DNA of 64,000 nt from Girardinichthys multiradiatus. Lineage: Eukaryota > Chordata > Actinopteri > Cyprinodontiformes > Goodeidae. A model generated the notes under the pieces. That model did no database searches and had not been told where the DNA came from. It saw nothing but the letters and a program-made list of their open reading frames with translations. Position numbers and translations under genes: made by a program. Shown here piece after piece: positions 10,624-21,049 of this stretch; the stretch's first letter is position 1, and the number at the start of each line of letters is the position of its first letter. Where the stretch lies: positions 17,133,462 through 17,197,461 of the forward strand of contig NC_061818.1 in assembly GCF_021462225.1 (NCBI RefSeq). Direction: 5' to 3'.

Positions 10624-12233
10624 CAGGTTCATCTCAAAATATTAGCATATTGTGATAAAGTTCATTATTTTCCATAATGTCATGATGAAAATGTAACATT
10701 CATATATTTTAGATTCATTGCACACTAACTGAAATATTTCAGGTCTTTTATTGTCTTAATACAGATGATTTTGGCATACAGCTCATGAAAACCCAAAATT
10801 CCTATCTCACAAAATTAGCATATCTTTAAAAGGGTCTCTAAACGAGCTATGAACCTAATCATCTGAATTAACGAGTTAACTCTAAACACCTGCAAAAGAT
10901 TCCTGAGGCCTTTAAAACTCCCAGCCTGGTTCATCACTCAAAACCCCAATCATGGGTAAGACTGCCGACCTGACTGCTGTCCAGAAGGCCACTATTGACA
11001 CCCTCAAGCAAGAGGGTAAGAAACAGAAAGAAATTTCTGAACGAATAGGCTGTTCCCAGAGTGCTGTATCAAGGCACCTCAGTGGGAAGTCTGTGGGAAG
11101 GAAAAAGTGTGGCAGAAAACGCTGCACAACAAGAAGAGGTGACCGGACCCTGAGGAAGATTGTGGAGAAGGGCCGATTCCAGACCTTGGGGGACCTGCGG
11201 AAGCAGTGGACTGAGTCTGGAGTAGAAACATCCAGAGCCACCGTGCGCAGGCGTGTGCAGGAAATGGGCTACAGGTGCCGCATTCCCCAGGTCAAGCCAC
11301 TTTTGAACCAGAAACAGCAGCAGAAGCGCCTGACCTGGGCTACAGAGAAGCAGCACTGGACTGTTGCTCAGTGGTCCAAAGTACTTTTTTCGGATAAAAG
11401 CAAATTCTGCATGTCATTCGGAAATCAAGGTGCCAGAGTCTGGAGGAAGACTGGGGAGAAGGAAATGCCAAAATGCCAGAAGTCCAGTGTCAAGTACCCA
11501 CAGTCAGTGATGGTCTGGGGTGCCGTGTCAGCTGCTGGTGTTGGTCCACTGTGTTTTATCAAGGGCAGGGTCAATGCAGCTAGCTATCAGGAGATTTTGG
11601 AGCACTTCATGCTTCCATCTGCTGAAAAGCTTTATTGAGATGAAGATTTCATTTTTCAGCACGACCTGGCACCTGCTCACACTGCCAAAACCACTGGTAA
11701 ATGGTTTACTGACCATGGTATCACTGTGCTCAATTGGCCTGCCAACTCTCCTGACCTGAACCCCATAGACAATCTGTGGAATATTGTGAAGAGAACGTTG
11801 AGAGACTCAAGACCCAACACTCTGGATGAGCTAAAGGCCGCTATCGAAGCATCCTGGGCCTCCATAAGACCTCAGCAGTGCCACAGGCTGATTGCCTCCA
11901 TGCCACGCCGCATTGAACCAGTCATTTCTGCAAAAGGATTCCCGACCAAGTATTGAGTGCATAACTGTACATGATTATTTGAAGGTTGACGTTTTTTGTA
12001 TTAAAAACACTTTTCTTTTATTGGTCGGATGAAATATGCTAATTTTGTGAGATAGGAATTTTGGGTTTTCATGAGCTGTATGCCAAAATCATCCGTATTA
12101 AGACACTAAAAGACCTGAAATATTTCAGTTAATGTGCAATGAATCTAAAATATATGAATGTTAAATTTTCATCATGACATTATGGAAAATAATGAACTTT
12201 ATCACAATATGCTAATATTTTGAGAAGGACCTG
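10624..12233 (+). mobile_element. Tc1-like transposon copy a (family B), complete with about 200-bp inverted repeats
   Basis: Begins CAGGTTCATCTCAAAATATT and ends AATATTTTGAGAAGGACCTG. The inverted repeats extend inwards about 190-200 bp on each side. The element is flanked by duplicated TA (10622-10623 and 12234-12235). It is inserted into the piggyBac element, so it is younger than that one. It contains a broken transposase. Confidence 0.95.
10952..11956 (+). pseudogene. Tc1-like transposase, copy a (nonsense mutation)
   Basis: Starts MGKTADLTAVQKA, with an HTH region (GCSQSAVSRHLSGK), GRKKCGRKR (the basic/GRPR-like linker), FSDKSKF (first catalytic Asp), FQHDLAPAHTAK (second) and NSPDLNPIDNLW. 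It ends FPTKY. A Gly codon is changed to TGA at 11636-11638 and otherwise the frame runs through. The third catalytic acidic residue is Asp rather than the Glu of the other copies (NPIDN versus NPIEN). It is the best preserved copy in the window, but dead. Confidence 0.93.
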
Positions 12234-12415
12234 TATTTCCCTGTCATGATCAATGATGACTTCCAGAGTCTCCTGGATTGTAATGTAAAGTTGGTAGGAT
12301 TCCTGTGCAGAGAATGTTATGTTTCGGCCCTCCTCTGTTGAGTGTCCACTGAATGTGGGTGGAGTTTTCTCGCGAGAACATAAATGTTTCCGTCAAAACT
12401 CATAACACCTGCACC

Positions 12416-12448
<33 letters not shown>

Positions 12449-12737
12449 TTGGTGTGAAATATCTCTCACCGTTGCAAAGAAAGAAATACTCTGACATTTC
12501 TGATTACCTCCAGTTTGACTGCTGGGTCAAATTGACCCGAATAGTATTTATGCGATATAAACAGGCAGGGAGTGGTTGCAAATATGTGAGATTAACCATT
12601 TTCAAATTATATGTTGATTACATTAATTAAGGCAAGCAGAAGAAGTTTCATACTGAAAAAATACTTTTAACTATTTTTCCTAGATCTTCAAACTTTAAAA
12701 TGGGTCCATTTGACCCATAACATAACAGGAGGGTTAA

Positions 12738-12879
12738 AATTCACACAATGGGATTTTCTGGATTTTTGTATTAGATTCTATCACTCACAGTTGAAGAGTA
12801 CCTATGACAAAAATTAAAGACTTCTACATGCTTTGCAAGAGGGAAAACATGCAAAATTGGCAGTGTATCAAATTCTTAC
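12738..12879. other. Short intronic gap
   Basis: Nothing recognised between the piggyBac TTAA and the next candidate exon. Confidence 0.4.
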
Positions 12880-12920
12880 CACTGTAGGTGATTCACATGA
12901 ACATGTGTTATTGTCACAAA
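12880..12920 (-). CDS. Candidate 41-nt exon, Cys-rich, upstream part of mucin-like gene
   Basis: Minus strand, donor GTAAGAATT (good), acceptor GAGAATATTCAG (weak tract). Entered in phase 1 it is open (CDNNTCSCESPTV) and leaves in phase 0. The upstream exon 13003-13102 leaves in phase 1, so the two fit. The next known exon (7432-7446) needs phase 1, so one exon is missing from this model, possibly lost from view within the transposon-filled intron. Confidence 0.5.
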
Positions 12921-13002
12921 CTGAATATTCTCTGTTTTTATCATAGTTTCAATATGTCCCTCAAACAAAAGGCATAATCAGGATGTATCACCGTTGTCTT
13001 AC

Positions 13003-13102
13003 CTGTTTTATTGGACAGATGAGCCAGAAAACACCAGAAGTGGAACAAATAGATGGTGTCATTCCCTTTAGTTTTCTGACTACACCTTGCATCCAGCTCA
13101 GT
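13003..13102 (-). CDS. Candidate 100-nt exon of the same gene, extracellular part
   Basis: Acceptor TTCTCTTTGTTTTTAG and donor GTAAGAC are both strong. It is open in phase 0 (TELDARCSQKTKGNDTIYL, then FHFWCFLAHLSNKT), entered in phase 0 and leaving in phase 1. It contains two Cys and an N-glycosylation sequon (NKT). Neighbouring exons at 13206-13301 and 13422-13469 are also phase 0, so the three join in one frame. Confidence 0.55.
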
Positions 13103-13205
13103 CTAAAAACAAAGAGAAGCATTTTATTGCAAACTGTTGAAAAACAAGGGAAGAAAACCACTGCCTGTAAGATTTGGACATGCCATAAGGCATTTACTCA
13201 TTTAC

Positions 13206-13301
13206 TTTGCTGTGGCAGTGATTGAGGATGCAAGAAAAAGGTTTTTTATCACTGCAGTTGTTGTTTTGGCCCAGATTCCATAAAGTGCATAATATGTCAT
13301 C
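13206..13301 (-). CDS. Candidate 96-nt Cys-rich exon of the same gene
   Basis: Acceptor TTTTCCTTTCTGCAG is strong; donor GTAAATG is acceptable. It is open in phase 0 for 32 codons with four Cys (DDILCTLW, NNNCSDKKPFSCIL, NHCHSK), phase 0 at both ends. This suggests a small disulfide-bonded extracellular domain ahead of the mucin stalk. The family is not recognised. Confidence 0.55.
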
Positions 13302-13421
13302 CTGCAGAAAGGAAAATATTAATGCACATTTTCTCAAATACATGTAAATGTCCAACTTATCGGAATAAATAGAAGGTTTATTTCCAGATTCTCAAACTTA
13401 ACTATTGCATAACTAATTTAC

Positions 13422-13469
13422 CTTGTGACTGCCAGCACTTATTAGGGTTATATTCTCAGTCAGGTTTGC
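13422..13469 (-). CDS. Candidate 48-nt exon of the same gene, N-glycosylated segment
   Basis: Acceptor GTGCTTCATTTTGCAG is strong, donor GTAAATTAG moderate. It is open only in phase 0 (ANLTENITLISAGSHK), with two N-glycosylation sequons. It is the most upstream exon I could support. The start codon and signal peptide must lie further upstream (above 13469) and were not found. Confidence 0.5.
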
Positions 13470-13808
13470 CTGCAAAATGAAGCACAAAATATGACAAAAT
13501 GAAGAGATTTGCAGTCAATCCTTTCTATGACATTCCATACACATTACAAATTATAATAAAAATAACTGTGAGCAATGTGCTATTATGTTCAAAAAAAGCA
13601 TACAGATAGTTTCAACAATGTTAATATTTTTCTCATAAAAAGGATTGATGCAAATATACGACAGGGATAAAACCTTTGAAAGTATGAAGAATTTTTGCCT
13701 CCTTCAAGACCAGACAGAGACACCTATATTAATAAGCAGATGTTTTTTCCTCTCTTTTAAAACACAGATGACATTGCATCTGGCCTTAACATCCCAAATC
13801 CTTTAGAC
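13470..13808. other. Intronic or upstream gap
   Basis: AT-rich, no splice-bounded open exon and no TE signal recognised. Confidence 0.35.
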
Positions 13809-14560
13809 CATATGTGTCAAACTCAAAGCCCGCGGGCCAAATGTGGCCCGCCACGTCGTTTAATGGGGCAAGAGCTTAAAAGTTCTGAGTGTTCAAAAAT
13901 AAATAGGTTAAAAAGGTGCTTTGACCAAAAACTACATTTCCAACAATAAATGTCAATTGCGTTACCCGCGAAGTGACAGTGTGCCGCCACTACACGCCAG
14001 TGTTTCCAGACTGCCAACAAGTGGAATTGAGAAATACAAATAACGATCCAAAGATGTCCAAGAAGAGAAAAGTTGATGCAGATGGAAGGCTGTTTCAAGA
14101 AAGATGGGAAGGCAAATACATGTTTGTGCTTCAAGAAAGACCGGTATATCTTGTGTCATGAGGCGGTGTCGGTGGTCAAAGACTACAATCTACGCTGGCA
14201 TTTTGACACCAAACACGGAGCTAAGTATGGCAGAGCTAGCCTTCAAGAAAAGCAACAAATTGTACAAGAATTAAAAGGCAAACTGCAGTCGCAGCAGAAT
14301 ATGTTTGTGAAAGTCACAGGCAAAAACAATGCGGCAGTGAAAGCCAGCTTTATTGTGGCTGAAGAAATCGCCCACACTTCAAATACTTTTTAGAGGGAGC
14401 GTTTTTGAACCAGTGCATGCTTAAGGTCTGTGAGCAGGTGTGTCCCGACCAGATACAGACTTTTAAAAATGTCAGCTAATCAAGAAACACCATCGCAGAC
14501 CGAGTTAAAGAACTAACAGAAAATTTTGCAACACAGCTGGCCGAGGAGACATGCTTAAAA
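13809..14560 (+). mobile_element. hAT (Charlie/GTF2IRD2-type) transposon, 5' half
   Basis: Starts with the hAT terminal sequence TGTGTCAAACTC followed by a GC-rich subterminal region with a small palindrome (GCCCGCGGGC). The coding part begins near 14054 (MSKKRKVDADG). The reading frame is shifted at about 14150 and continues with CHEAVSVVKDYNLRWHF, DTKHGAKYGRASLQEK and VKASFIVAEEIAHTSNTF. This is the BED-like N-terminus and start of the hAT transposase. Homology stops at about 14555 in the middle of the coding region (AEET). Confidence 0.85.
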
Positions 14561-15094
14561 AGCTGAAGAACTGATATTAGAACAGTCTCTATGAGTTCAG
14601 AAGCAGATTTAGTGATCAGACTAGGGAAACTCTGTGACAATAATCAAAGAAGTAACCATACAGGATCAGAAACAGATTAGCTGTTGGTTGGAACTTTCAT
14701 ATATATCTTTGCATTCAATTTTAAACTACTATCTTCATTTAAATTTGAATCCTTTGTTTAATTTTTTTAAATTTATGGGAATCTTATTTGAATATAAAAA
14801 AAAATGTGAATTTCTGCAAAGCTTCGTTGTTAATTAATTTCTTTACTTTGTTCTTTCTGCATAAGAAACAGGTACATGTCCAACGTTACCATGATCTTCT
14901 TTGAAACTGTCAACTATGAACTATGTGCAGCGACACAGATGAACATTATGGGACCAGAGATGTTTCATGGTGGAACAGATTCAGCCTCACTATTAAGTGA
15001 CACAAACAGGCCCAGGGTTTGATCGCATGAGTTGCATTTATAATCTGACTAACAAATAACTTACTGTATTGCTTTACGTTTTCTCTTTTTTCAG
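14561..15094. other. No recognised feature
   Basis: AT-rich. Only chance ORFs seen. The left edge is the breakpoint of the hAT copy. Confidence 0.35.
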
Positions 15095-15175
15095 AAGCTG
15101 CTAATCTCTCGCATTCTACCCACCTTGTTCCGATGGAAGACAAATGTTATCAAATGCTCTGTTACATAGGGGAAG
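15095..15175 (+). CDS. Orphan 81-nt phase-1 exon on the plus strand
   Basis: Very good acceptor (ACGTTTTCTCTTTTTTCAG) and donor (GGGGAAG then GTAAGG). It is open only in phase 1, which is phase 1 at both ends (27 codons): AANLSHSTHLVPMEDKCYQM, then LCYIGE. Symmetric phase-1 exons are typical of extracellular modules. No partner exon was found nearby on this strand, so it may be the remnant of a gene or a splice-like coincidence. The CYIGEG end recalls the first residues of kringle modules, but the evidence is too thin to name it. Confidence 0.4.
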
Positions 15176-18100
15176 GTAAGGTACAGAAACATTCACCATG
15201 TTGGCTCATGATTTATCTAATTGAAACTGGAGGTGACCATAGGGATACCAGTGAGTCATTCCTACAATACAATCCATGTGTCGACTACCTTTGAAAAGTA
15301 AAGCATTCACATACTTAGGACAACAAGTGAATGAAGGGACATTTACAAACTATTTTCAGTCACTAAGCAGACTAAATAGCAAACTAGGCATGGATCGCTT
15401 GAAATATTTGACTTATTGTAAGCAGTTTACTAAGTTGCTTCAAAGAATTATACTTTTGAATATTCTTCCTTTTTCTTCCTTTTAAGTATTTGTGCTGAAT
15501 GTAAAATTGCTGAAAGGCATCAGTGTTGGCAAACATTAGTTTTCCTAAGGATTAGAGGCATCAAAAAATATGATGAGGAAGAGAATTGAGCAACATTTCA
15601 CAACTTCAGATAGTTGTTTATGATGTTAGACTGGAGGTGACTTGCGTAGAATTATGTTTTAGTGGATCAAATTCAACATAAAAAATTTTTTTTTTCAAAC
15701 GACAGATCTGGCAGTTCTGAGTCTTTGGTCAAAGGAGTATTCATTTATTTGTTTTTGTTGAGGATTGCTAGGAAAGGAATTTGGCTCTTTATCGTTGTCA
15801 CAAATTTAACCTTGAAATTTGATCTTCAAGAGACTGAGTATTTTGAGATATAATGCGTAAATGGATTTTAGAATCTGTAGTGGAATTTTCTTATCAAAGT
15901 GGGAGAGAAGTTGACTCACAACAAGAGAAAATCCGGACTTGGTCTTTATAAGTTTTATTCAAAGGCATTCAGCGTTTGAAGACCCTCTCAATGAGCTTAG
16001 TCAGTGAAGCAGAGCCCCGATCAACATTTACACACAGTATTTAAAGAGTATGTGGGTGTTACCTCAACTTCAAAGAGTTTGTGCTTTATGGCCCTAGACC
16101 CTCCTCGGGTCAGAGATAACAAAGTCATTTATGAGCGCACCATCTGCTCTTCCAGAGACACAACCCTCCAGGATGTGTTTTAACCATTACACTTCTGATA
16201 ATGGTTTTACAGACCAACTCCTCCAGGGTAACAAAACACAGAGGTCAGAGGGGAGAGAGGTACGGGAAGTTCAGAGCATTAAAAATAATTTTTCACAACA
16301 AATCCTTTACTTATAAACCACCACCTGGAACTAACTGCAAAATGTGGAAATATAAATGCCTTATTATTAGTAGCTAAGACTAAGATATATGTGGGACTTT
16401 CGATGTTTATAGATTGATTTTTATTAGGAGTTTTTAGTTATGATAGTTAGAGGAAACATAACAGTAGCCTCTAGTATTATAGAGTCCAGTTTTTACACAA
16501 TGAGTGTTTATTATTCAAGGTTAAAGCTTGCAGGTGTTTTCTGTTTTTATCGTGAGAAGCCGGCAGTGTATTAGGGAGGCATGGTACTCCTCTCCCTGAA
16601 GATTCCTGAAGATGTGTGGGAAACAATTCTTTAATTAAATGATTAAATGTATCTCTGTTTCTTTGATACTGTTGCTGGGGAGACATCCACAGACAGAATG
16701 ATTGTGTATGTAACTGAAAAAAGTTGCTGGACAGCAGCGTGGGGTATAAAATGTAATGAAACACAGCCCCAGTTAGACAACACACACGGGTTTACAAGGT
16801 ATAGCAGTGTAAGTGTGACGTCTCAATCTCTGAATTCAGATTGGTTTTAATAAACTTGTGGAAACTACAACTGATCTCTGACTGAGGATTGTCCTTTGGG
16901 GTGCCAAATAAAAAGAGTCGATGAGAGGTGAGGAGTAATGTAAGAGTTAACGGACGGCCTGTAAGTTTTCCTACCTCGACAAAAATCAATATGATTAACA
17001 TGCAACTTATTTTGAGAAATGAATGAACTGGGAAAAAGCTGAACGAATGATGATTTATGCACAAAATCAAACAAACGGTTAGTGATTATAAGTCTTCTTC
17101 AAGGGTAGTGATCATTACAAAGGTGTTAGGTTAAAACAGAGATGCAATCGTGGTGCATTCAGGGATTATTATGCAGATTGATCCCTGTTATACCAACTAC
17201 AGAGAGAGACAATCAGAACTCTGAGGAATCCTGAACATTCTTGTGATAAAAGTCGTCCAACAACAACTGGAAGCAGACAGCATTTGGCTCAATATCATGT
17301 GTTGTAGGACAGGAAGCATGAAATATGTCAAGGAATCAGAACTCTTTAATACTGTTACATAGGAAACAACCTTATTTGCTTCATAATGACAACAGAACAA
17401 TATTTCTAGAAATCTGGAATATAGCTTTGACATCTCTTTCGCAAATAGAGAAAGTACAATGTGATGTGGATGTCTCTCAATAGCTATATGGTGAACCCTT
17501 TGACTCTGTGTACGGACAATTATAAATGAATTTAATCTTTGTTAGTGAAAAACAACAACGGTGTTTGAGGTGGCTATAAAACAAAGTCTCAAACTGTCAG
17601 CAAACTAGGAGGGAGGAATGAACTGCCTCCTTTGTCACTCGTTATCTTCTGTTTTGAGAATTTCCAGGCGTTGTCTCTCCAACGCCAAACATCACATTCC
17701 ATGCACAAAGCACAAAATTGCAGACTCCATTAAGTATTCGCACCCCGAATACAGACGAATAAGGGCTAAACACTTGCCATAGAAGTTAAAACTAATCTTT
17801 CAGATAAGAGAATGTGTGGAGGAACAAAACCTAACGGAGCTTTGATCTCTGGTACTGGATGCCAGCTGTTAACTGAAAGAAAACTGACAATACAGGTAGG
17901 AGAGAAGAAGTATCATAGAATTTGAATATTAGTATAGAATCAGTGGTTAAATTAAGTTAGTATCTTGAAGATACAATATTATTCAAACATCCAATGGCAC
18001 AGAATGCAAATAAACTAGAAAACTTTGAATGCTGTAAGCCGACTTCACCAGCTGAAAGCTTGCAAAAACAAGATGAAGTTGACTATAGAATATCAGCTGA

Positions 18101-18424
18101 AATCTGATAAATTAACAAAATAGCAGAAACATTAGCTCCTGACTATGTGGAAAATAGCTTAACTAGCTGAAGTTACCTCAATATAACTTGTTGAAACAGT
18201 TATTGAAATGCAGGTACGGACAAAACATAAAAAGACGACCAGCTGAGCTAGATGATACTGGAGCAAACTGAAGAAAATATAACCTAAAGAAGCTGAAGTC
18301 GAAGCTAATATTTGTTGAAATAAAAATGGCATGAATTGCAAAGCAACAAGGAAGAACTAGAAAATTTCGGAAGAAATTTAGACGGGGCCTGCCTGTTGGT
18401 GCCTGCTTCTCGGACCAGAGCTTG
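15176..18424. other. Unassigned, possibly holding a decayed minus-strand LTR near 15.9-16.1 kb
   Basis: Mostly AT-rich with no TE protein recognised. On the minus strand, 15985-15895 reads AATAAAACTTATAAAG followed by a pyrimidine-rich end finishing CTTCTCTCCCAC, resembling an LTR R/U5 end, but no partner LTR or boundary was found. 16131-17900 shows nothing I can name. Confidence 0.3.
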
Positions 18425-19410
18425 CTATTTTTATTGAAATTCATTGTCTATGCTATTATCAGCTTTAAAAATTACTAGTAACTCTGGAAGACTGAGGCTT
18501 TTATTTTGAAATTTTCAGTAAGCCTTCTTTTAAAAAGCCAACACTGGGTGAGCTCCAACATTAGTGTGAAACCCAGTCCTGAAATGATCTATTGTTTAAA
18601 ATGCAAAGGCTTTTATTTTGTAGAGCATGTTTTGTCTTATTTTGAAAGTCCAGCATGGTTGTACTTTCAGGTCTGGGTTAGTTCCATTAGTTAAATAGAA
18701 CCCGCTTGCACAGTAACTCTGGAAGACTGAGGCTTTTATTTTGAAAGTTTCAGTAAGCCTTATTTTAAAAGGGCCAACATAGTCCCATTTCCAACACTTG
18801 ATGAGCTTCAAAAATACTGTAAAGACCAGTCCTTCAATGAATCTATAGTTTAAAATGTAAGGGCTTTTATTTTGTAGAGCATGTTTTGTCTTATTTTGAA
18901 AGTCCAGCATGGTTGTCCCTCCAGGTCTGGGTTAGTTCCATTAGTTAAATAGAACCCGCTTGCTATTTAAAAATCATTTTCTATGCACTTGTGAGCTCAC
19001 AAAATCCATAGTAACTATGGAAGGTGTGTGCTTTTATTTTGGAAGTTTCAGTAAGCCTGTTTCAAAGGACCAGCATAGTCCCATTCCCATCACTGGGGGA
19101 GCTCCAACAGTAGTGTGAAGCCCACTCCTGCAATCATCTATTGTTTAAAGGCTTTTATTTTGTAGAGCATGTTTTGTCTTATTTTGAAAATCAAGCATGG
19201 TTGTCCTTTCAGATCTGGGTTATTTCTATTAGTTATATAGAACCTGCTTGCTATTCCAAAATCATTGTGTATACTGTTATCAGCTCAAAAAAATCAATAA
19301 TAATTATGGAAGGTTGAGGCTTTTATTTTGAAAGTTTTAGTGCTCTTCTGAAATCATTGTGTATGCTATTATCAGCTTTCAGAAATCATTAGTAAGCATG
19401 GAAGGGTGAT
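18425..19410 (+). repeat. Diverged satellite-like tandem repeat, about 235-300 bp units
   Basis: The block starting GTAACTCTGGAAGACTGAGG and containing GGCTTTTATTTTGTAGAGC and ATGTTTTGTCTTATTTTGAA recurs at about 18478, 18713, 19011 and (shortened) 19300 and 19391. The units differ by substitutions and small deletions, so the array is old. Non-coding. Confidence 0.85.
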
Positions 19411-19559
19411 GAAAGAAATTGACCTTTAGGGTTAATCACAGTTGTCTGGGTGTTGAAACAGCAGTAGATGCACAAAATGGCCGCCATGTAGTTGCCTTCT
19501 ATGAAGATGGTCAAAGGGTTAGGGGTCGGGTCATGTTTAAGCCATAGAAATGAATGAAA

Positions 19560-19788
19560 ATCAATGGAAGTCAATGAAAGTCCTTAAAAAGATAGATGGA
19601 TGTGTGTGTGTGTGTGCTTGTCTGTGTGTGTGTGGGTGGGTGTGTGTGTGTGTGTGTGTGCTTGTCTGTGTGTGTGTGTGTGGGTGTGTGTGTGTGTCCC
19701 GCTGGAAATGAGTTAGTGGTAGGGTCATGTTTAAGCCATAGACATGAAGAGAATAAAGGGAATTCCTCACAAAGATAGTAATCCATGA

Positions 19789-19819
<31 letters not shown>

Positions 19820-20075
19820 TGTGGGGGTGTGTGTGTGTGTGTGTGTGTGTGGGTGTGTGTGTGTGGGTGTGTGTGTGGGTGTGTGTGTGTGTGTGTGTGT
19901 GGGTGTGTGTCTGTGTGTGTGTGTGGGTGTGTGTGTGGGTGTGTGTGCTTGTCTGTGTGTGTGTGTGTGGGTGTGTGTGTGTGTCCCGCTGGAAATGAGT
20001 TAGTGGTAGGGTCATGTTTAAGCCATAGACATGAAGAGAATAAAGGGAATTCCTCACAAAGATAGTAATCCATGG

Positions 20076-20106
<31 letters not shown>

Positions 20107-20133
20107 TGTGGGGGTGTGTGTGTGTGTGTGTGG

Positions 20134-20172
<39 letters not shown>

Positions 20173-20250
20173 TGTGTGTGGGTGTGTGTGTGTGTGTGTG
20201 TGGGTGTGTGTCTGTGTGTGTGTGTGGGTGTGTGTGTGAGACACAGAGAG
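19560..20250 (+). repeat. TG/TGGG microsatellite with a 287-bp minisatellite unit
   Basis: Long (TG)n with interspersed GGG alternates with a unique 90-bp block beginning CCCGCTGGAAATGAGTTAG. That block is present at 19698-19788 and 19985-20075 almost unchanged (period 287 bp), and a diverged third copy lies before 19590. All open frames across it (Cys/Val or Thr/His repeats) are repeat artefacts. Confidence 0.92.
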
Positions 20251-20484
20251 GCAGAAAGAAAGACAGAATCACATCCAGACATATACAGTAGGAGATACAC
20301 AGAGCTATAAATAGAACAGTGAGGAATGAATCAGCCAATCAGCAAAGAGCGTCAGTGTAACTTGACACCTGCTGTTTCTCACTCACGCAGCACCTCACTC
20401 TGTGTCTCCCCTGGTCTAGGCATTATAACATGGTGAGACATGCTCCCGAACAAATGCCCATAACTCGGAAACCGTGTTGACTAT

Positions 20485-20777
20485 TGTTGGATGGGTGTGA
20501 GGACTTGTTATCACTCATGTAAAAACCTTGGGTTGCAAGGCACCTGCACTATGCCTTCCTCCCTGTGTGTGTGAGATCATTGTTATCTCTGTGTGAACCA
20601 GCCTCCTTTCCGTCTCACACACATACACCCTGTCTGAACTGTCTGTTGAACTGTGTATATAAATAAAGAGATAGGGTGTCAAAACTTTGTAGTTTCACTG
20701 CAAAGTGGGCTACCCTTGTCACAAGTAACTCTGACTGTATCGTTCTTACCTCTGAGTTGACTAAATAATACCTAACA
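20485..20777 (+). repeat. ERV 5' LTR
   Basis: Begins TGTTGG and ends AACA. TATATAAATAAAGAG near 20659 fuses a TATA box with an AATAAA polyadenylation signal. It is the same as the 3' LTR over all 293 positions I compared. Confidence 0.93.
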
Positions 20778-20782
20778 TTTAT

Positions 20783-20800
20783 TGGTCCTTCGAAGCCGGA
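20783..20800 (+). other. ERV primer-binding site, best fit tRNA-Tyr
   Basis: Five bases after the LTR comes TGGTCCTTCGAAGCCGGA. Its reverse complement matches the 3' end of vertebrate tRNA-Tyr (CCGGCTCGAAGGACCA) except for one extra T. Assignment from memory of the tRNA sequence. Confidence 0.6.
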
Positions 20801-21049
20801 TTAATTCAATAACCTTATTTCTCTTTGCTTTAACAGTGACTCTGGGATCCGTGGGGGAAGCCTGACGTCGAGCGAAGCACCGCTGCACAGCCTCCTTTAG
20901 CCGGAGTGGCTGAAAGTCCCGGTGTGTGTGAATTCACACCTGGCCAGTGGGTTATTGCCTTCCTCTGCGCGGGGTGACTGTCACAGGGTCCAAAGAGTCA
21001 CCAAGAAGTCAACTCCGAGGTGAGACAGTTTTAAAATACAGTTCATAGG

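Larger units (their letters stand above)
8650..12737 (-). mobile_element. piggyBac transposon, decayed, interrupted by a Tc1 copy
   Basis: The right end is a piggyBac terminus: read on the minus strand it is TTAA followed by CCCTCCTGTTATG (plus 12721-12737), with a subterminal GGGTCAAATTGACCC palindrome near 12525-12540. The minus strand carries piggyBac (PGBD4-like) transposase pieces at 9780-8744. The Tc1 copy at 10624-12233 is inserted at a TA inside it. The left terminus was not found and the start given is approximate. A TG run at 12418-12447 also lies inside. Confidence 0.75.

Noticed and set aside
13206..13469. CD164 or TIM-type sialomucin identity for the mucin-like gene
   Set aside because: Cys spacing and tail sequence do not match what I know of these families, and no Ig domain is visible.
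15095..15175. Kringle-module start
   Set aside because: Only the CYIGEG end resembles a kringle; no second kringle exon or catalytic domain is present, so I left the exon unnamed.
19560..20340. Many ORFs of Cys/Val or Thr/His repeats
   Set aside because: Translations of the (TG)n/(CA)n tract in all frames; no coding signature.
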